Positions 6,339-7,607 of a stretch of 7,607 nucleotides of DNA are shown one piece after another. The DNA lies in assembly GCA_938002625.1 (NCBI GenBank), contig CALLAD010000153.1, positions 1 to 7,607 of the forward strand, in the 5' to 3' direction. The notes under the pieces are model-generated. The model had not been told where the DNA came from and searched no databases. It was given only the letters and a program-made list of their open reading frames with translations. The DNA is from an uncultured Aquificaceae bacterium. GTDB lineage: Bacteria; Aquificota; Aquificia; Aquificales; Aquificaceae. Each line of letters starts with the position of its first letter. The first letter of the stretch is position 1. Both the position numbers and the translations under genes were made by a program.

Positions 6339-6366
6339 TTGATAAACTACGGAGCTATTATAATAT
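6339..6366 (+). promoter_or_regulatory. Probable htpX promoter
   Basis: TTGATA (6339-6344), a 16-nt spacer and TAATAT (6361-6366) fit a sigma70-type promoter. A perfect TATAAT overlaps at 6359-6364 but lies only 14 nt from the -35. The core is also a 10-bp palindrome, TATTATAATA (6356-6365). The predicted start, near 6373, coincides with the first base pair of the structured leader. It is divergent from, and roughly 120 bp away from, the phoH start. Confidence 0.5.
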
Positions 6367-6404
6367 AAAAAATGCGGACCAATGCCGCCCGCTGGGGTGG
6401 TCCG
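6367..6404 (-). terminator. Terminator-like hairpin on the strand opposite the htpX leader
   Basis: Read on the minus strand, CGGACCA/TGGTCCG (7 bp, 16-nt loop) is followed after two bases by TTTTTT (6372-6367), the form of an intrinsic terminator. A second one lies just before it: GGGGTA-TTTG-TATCCC (6431-6416), then GCC and seven T. They could stop antisense transcripts from htpX reaching phoH. No gene needing this terminator is visible, so it may simply mirror the plus-strand RNA. Confidence 0.3.
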
Positions 6405-6459
6405 TAAAAAAAGGCGGGATACAAATACCCCAGCCCAAGCCAAATATAAGAAGGCTTGG
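6373..6459 (+). ncRNA. Structured, pseudoknotted 5' leader of htpX (candidate cis-regulatory RNA)
   Basis: A GC-rich island (24 of 31 bases G or C in 6374-6404) stands out in AT-rich intergenic DNA. Stem 1 is TGCGGACCA (6373-6381) with TGGTCCGTA (6398-6406), 9 bp including one G-U. Its 16-nt loop contains CCGCC (6385-6389), complementary to GGCGG (6413-6417), and GCTGGGG(T) (6391-6398), complementary to (A)CCCCAGC (6427-6434). TAAAAAA-type sequence between stem 1 and GGCGG would be the A-rich third loop of an H-type pseudoknot. Stem 4, CCAAGCC/GGCTTGG (6435-6441/6453-6459), ends 3 nt before the htpX ribosome site. The G-U pairs favour the plus strand. I do not recognise a known riboswitch class. 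Pairings are read by eye; function is inferred. Confidence 0.5.
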
Positions 6460-6471
6460 ATTAGAGGTTAA
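6382..6471 (+). CDS. Possible 29-residue basic small ORF in the htpX leader
   Basis: An ATG at 6382 opens a 29-codon frame whose stop (6469-6471) lies 3 nt before the htpX ATG. The peptide starts MPPAGVVRKKRRD and is highly basic. No ribosome site precedes it, and its CCG, CCC and CGG codons are unlike the neighbours' usage. A run of this length stays open by chance fairly often. It is listed because its end would couple neatly with htpX; the structured-RNA reading is preferred. I do not recognise a family. Confidence 0.15.
   Translation: MPPAGVVRKKRRDTNTPAQAKYKKAWIRG
6463..6468 (+). promoter_or_regulatory. Ribosome binding site of htpX
   Basis: AGAGGT ends 6 nt before the htpX ATG at 6475. 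It starts 3 nt after the stem-4 hairpin of the leader, so opening or closing of that hairpin could affect ribosome access. Confidence 0.7.
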
Positions 6472-6474
6472 AAA

Positions 6475-7347
6475 ATGGGCTACGCAATAAGAAGTGTTAT
6501 ACTGCTTGGAGTTTTAACAGGTCTTTTCCTTTTTATAGGTAACCTTGTGGCTGGAAAAGTTGGTATGACCATAGCCCTTCTTTTGGCTGGTATTATGAAC
6601 TTTATAGCCTTCTGGTTTTCCGACAAGATTGTCCTTGGCATGTACGGCGCAAAAGAAATCTCCTATGAAGAGGCTCCATGGCTTCATAAGATGGTAGAAG
6701 AACTTGCCCAAAGGGCAAACATACCAAAGCCTAAGATCTACCTTGTGCCGATGGAGCAGCCTAACGCCTTTGCCACTGGTAGAGGACCTTCTAATGGTGC
6801 TGTAGCTGTAACTTCTGGAATATTGAGAATCTTAAACGAGAGAGAGCTAAAAGGAGTGCTTGCCCATGAAATAGGACACATAAAAAACAGAGATGTGCTT
6901 GTTGCTACTATGGCTGCTACTATAGCTGGTGCTATATCTTACCTTGTACAGATGCTACAATGGGCTTTAATATTTGGACATTCAAGGGACAATGAGAACA
7001 ATAACAATCCCCTATCCCTTATAGCAAGCATAGCCATGATAATAATAACGCCCATAATAGCCACTATAATACAAATGGCAATATCCCGATCAAGGGAATA
7101 TATGGCGGATGAAACTGGTGCAAGAATAAGTGGTGATCCCCTTGCCTTGGCAAGCGCCTTAGAAAAGATACATAACTATGTGTATGAAATTCCAGCTGAA
7201 GTGAATCAAGGAACAGCCCACTTATTTATTGAAAACCCACTCTCTGGCCAAGGCCTTTGGGAACTTTTTTCTACACACCCATCCACAGAAAAGAGAATAG
7301 AAAGGCTTAAACAACTTGCAAGGGAAATGGGAATTTACGCATATTAA
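6475..7347 (+). CDS. htpX: Membrane zinc protease HtpX
   Basis: HtpX is an M48-family zinc metalloprotease of the inner membrane that cuts misfolded or damaged membrane proteins with its active site facing the cytoplasm. The 290 residues are full length. Two N-terminal membrane segments (about 6-25 and 31-50) are followed by the catalytic region. PNAFATGRGP (96-105) is the family's substrate-strand motif, and HEIGH (131-135) supplies the zinc-binding H131 and H135 and catalytic E132. A second hydrophobic pair lies at about 142-167 and 180-202. SRSREYMADETGA (204-216) supplies the third zinc ligand E208, and THPSTEKRI (267-275) is the conserved C-terminal motif. In many bacteria htpX responds to heat or envelope stress. 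Here it sits alone behind a structured leader of about 100 nt. It converges on the thioesterase gene with a 4-nt overlap. Confidence 0.96.
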   Translation: MGYAIRSVILLGVLTGLFLFIGNLVAGKVGMTIALLLAGIMNFIAFWFSDKIVLGMYGAKEISYEEAPWLHKMVEELAQRANIPKPKIYLVPMEQPNAFATGRGPSNGAVAVTSGILRILNERELKGVLAHEIGHIKNRDVLVATMAATIAGAISYLVQMLQWALIFGHSRDNENNNNPLSLIASIAMIIITPIIATIIQMAISRSREYMADETGARISGDPLALASALEKIHNYVYEIPAEVNQGTAHLFIENPLSGQGLWELFSTHPSTEKRIERLKQLAREMGIYAY

Positions 7348-7607
7348 GAAAGCACATGTTTTTCTTTAACAATGCATAGAAACTCGCCCTCTGCCACCCT
7401 TTCCTCTCCCCTTTTTATTTCTACATAAACCCACCTTTTCTTACCCTCTTCCCTTTTTACCCTCCCCTCTGCTATCAGCTCATCTCCCACCCTTACAGGT
7501 TTTAAAAAGCTTATACTTGCTTGAGCTAAAACCACGGTGGGTTCATTAACCGCAGCCATTGCACAAAAATCCGCAAGAGAAAATATAAAGCCACCATGCA
7601 CAAGCCC
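7344..7607 (-). CDS. PaaI-like hotdog thioesterase, 5' end cut by window
   Basis: The C-terminal 87 residues of a single-domain hotdog-fold acyl-CoA thioesterase. The frame is open to the window edge and begins GLVHGGFIFSLADFCAMA, closely matching the PaaI signature (HGG..FSLAD), with the aspartate of SLAD in the position of the catalytic acid. It continues with SISFLKPVRVGDELIAEG, like PaaI's IDFLRPGFAGDTL, and the paired strands RWVYVEIKRGEERVAEGEF. A GTG at 7601 is in frame but is the valine of the conserved GLVHGG, so the true start lies outside the window. PaaI enzymes hydrolyse hydroxyphenylacetyl-CoA and related thioesters; the substrate here is unknown. Its stop interlocks with the htpX stop. 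Confidence 0.88.
   Translation of the reverse strand, partial: GLVHGGFIFSLADFCAMAAVNEPTVVLAQASISFLKPVRVGDELIAEGRVKREEGKKRWVYVEIKRGEERVAEGEFLCIVKEKHVLS

Noticed and set aside
6240..6443. 68-codon N-terminal extension of the phoH frame
   Set aside because: It contains a good promoter and the structured leader on the other strand, and no PhoH-family similarity; the frame is open by chance.
6373..6459. Known riboswitch classes (fluoride, preQ1, SAM-II, ZTP, c-di-GMP, tetrahydrofolate)
   Set aside because: None of the conserved core sequences I know for these classes is present; only the general pseudoknot form is similar.
7344..7601. Thioesterase starting at the in-frame GTG at 7601
   Set aside because: That valine belongs to the conserved GLVHGG motif in the interior of the domain, so the gene is cut off by the window, not that short.

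Overview
The window looks like part of a compact, AT-rich genome of a thermophilic bacterium, most likely a member of the Aquificota (Hydrogenobacter/Thermocrinis/Aquifex relatives). This is inferred from Lys/Glu/Ile-rich proteins, heavy use of AGA/AGG and ATA codons, very short intergenic gaps, unrelated genes sharing an operon, and an exported SCP2-like protein of a type I associate with chemolithotrophs. No tool was run, so the taxonomy is an impression.

Layout. Positions 1-506 (minus) hold the N-terminal two thirds of a short, divergent YaaA-family protein. It diverges from a plus-strand group: an O-antigen ligase/polymerase-like membrane protein (534-1661), fabD (1688-2617) and argB (2611-3507, overlapping fabD by 7 nt). 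After a 104-bp AT-rich gap comes a small exported SCP2-like lipid-binding protein (3612-4097). It meets truA (4094-4819, minus) tail to tail. truA lies at the end of a minus-strand RNA-metabolism cluster, phoH/ybeZ (5247-6239), ybeY (4853-5299) and truA. A 235-bp divergent control region (6240-6474) separates phoH from htpX (6475-7347, plus). htpX in turn meets a PaaI-like hotdog thioesterase that is cut off by the window edge (7344-7607, minus).

The most interesting non-coding element is the htpX leader. A plausible plus-strand promoter (TTGATA, 16 nt, TAATAT) would start transcription at about 6373, exactly where a GC-rich island begins. That island can form a 9-bp stem whose 16-nt loop has two segments complementary to downstream sequence. 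This gives an H-type pseudoknot with an A-rich loop plus a second long-range helix. A separate 7-bp hairpin follows just before the htpX ribosome binding site. I do not recognise it as a known riboswitch class, and it is the best candidate for an undescribed regulatory RNA here. Two small ORFs inside it, and terminator-like structures on its opposite strand, are competing readings.

Other patterns: yaaA and truA both have a perfect TATAAT 7-8 nt before the ATG and no ribosome binding site, as expected for leaderless transcripts. Both convergent gene pairs interlock their stop codons in a 4-nt TTAA. The phoH open frame runs 68 codons too far upstream, because a good promoter lies inside the extension; the start is placed at 6239.

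By role the genes cover peroxide/iron stress (yaaA), envelope glycans (ligase-like protein), fatty-acid and arginine synthesis (fabD, argB), a periplasmic lipid-binding candidate, rRNA/tRNA maturation (phoH, ybeY, truA) and membrane protein quality control (htpX).
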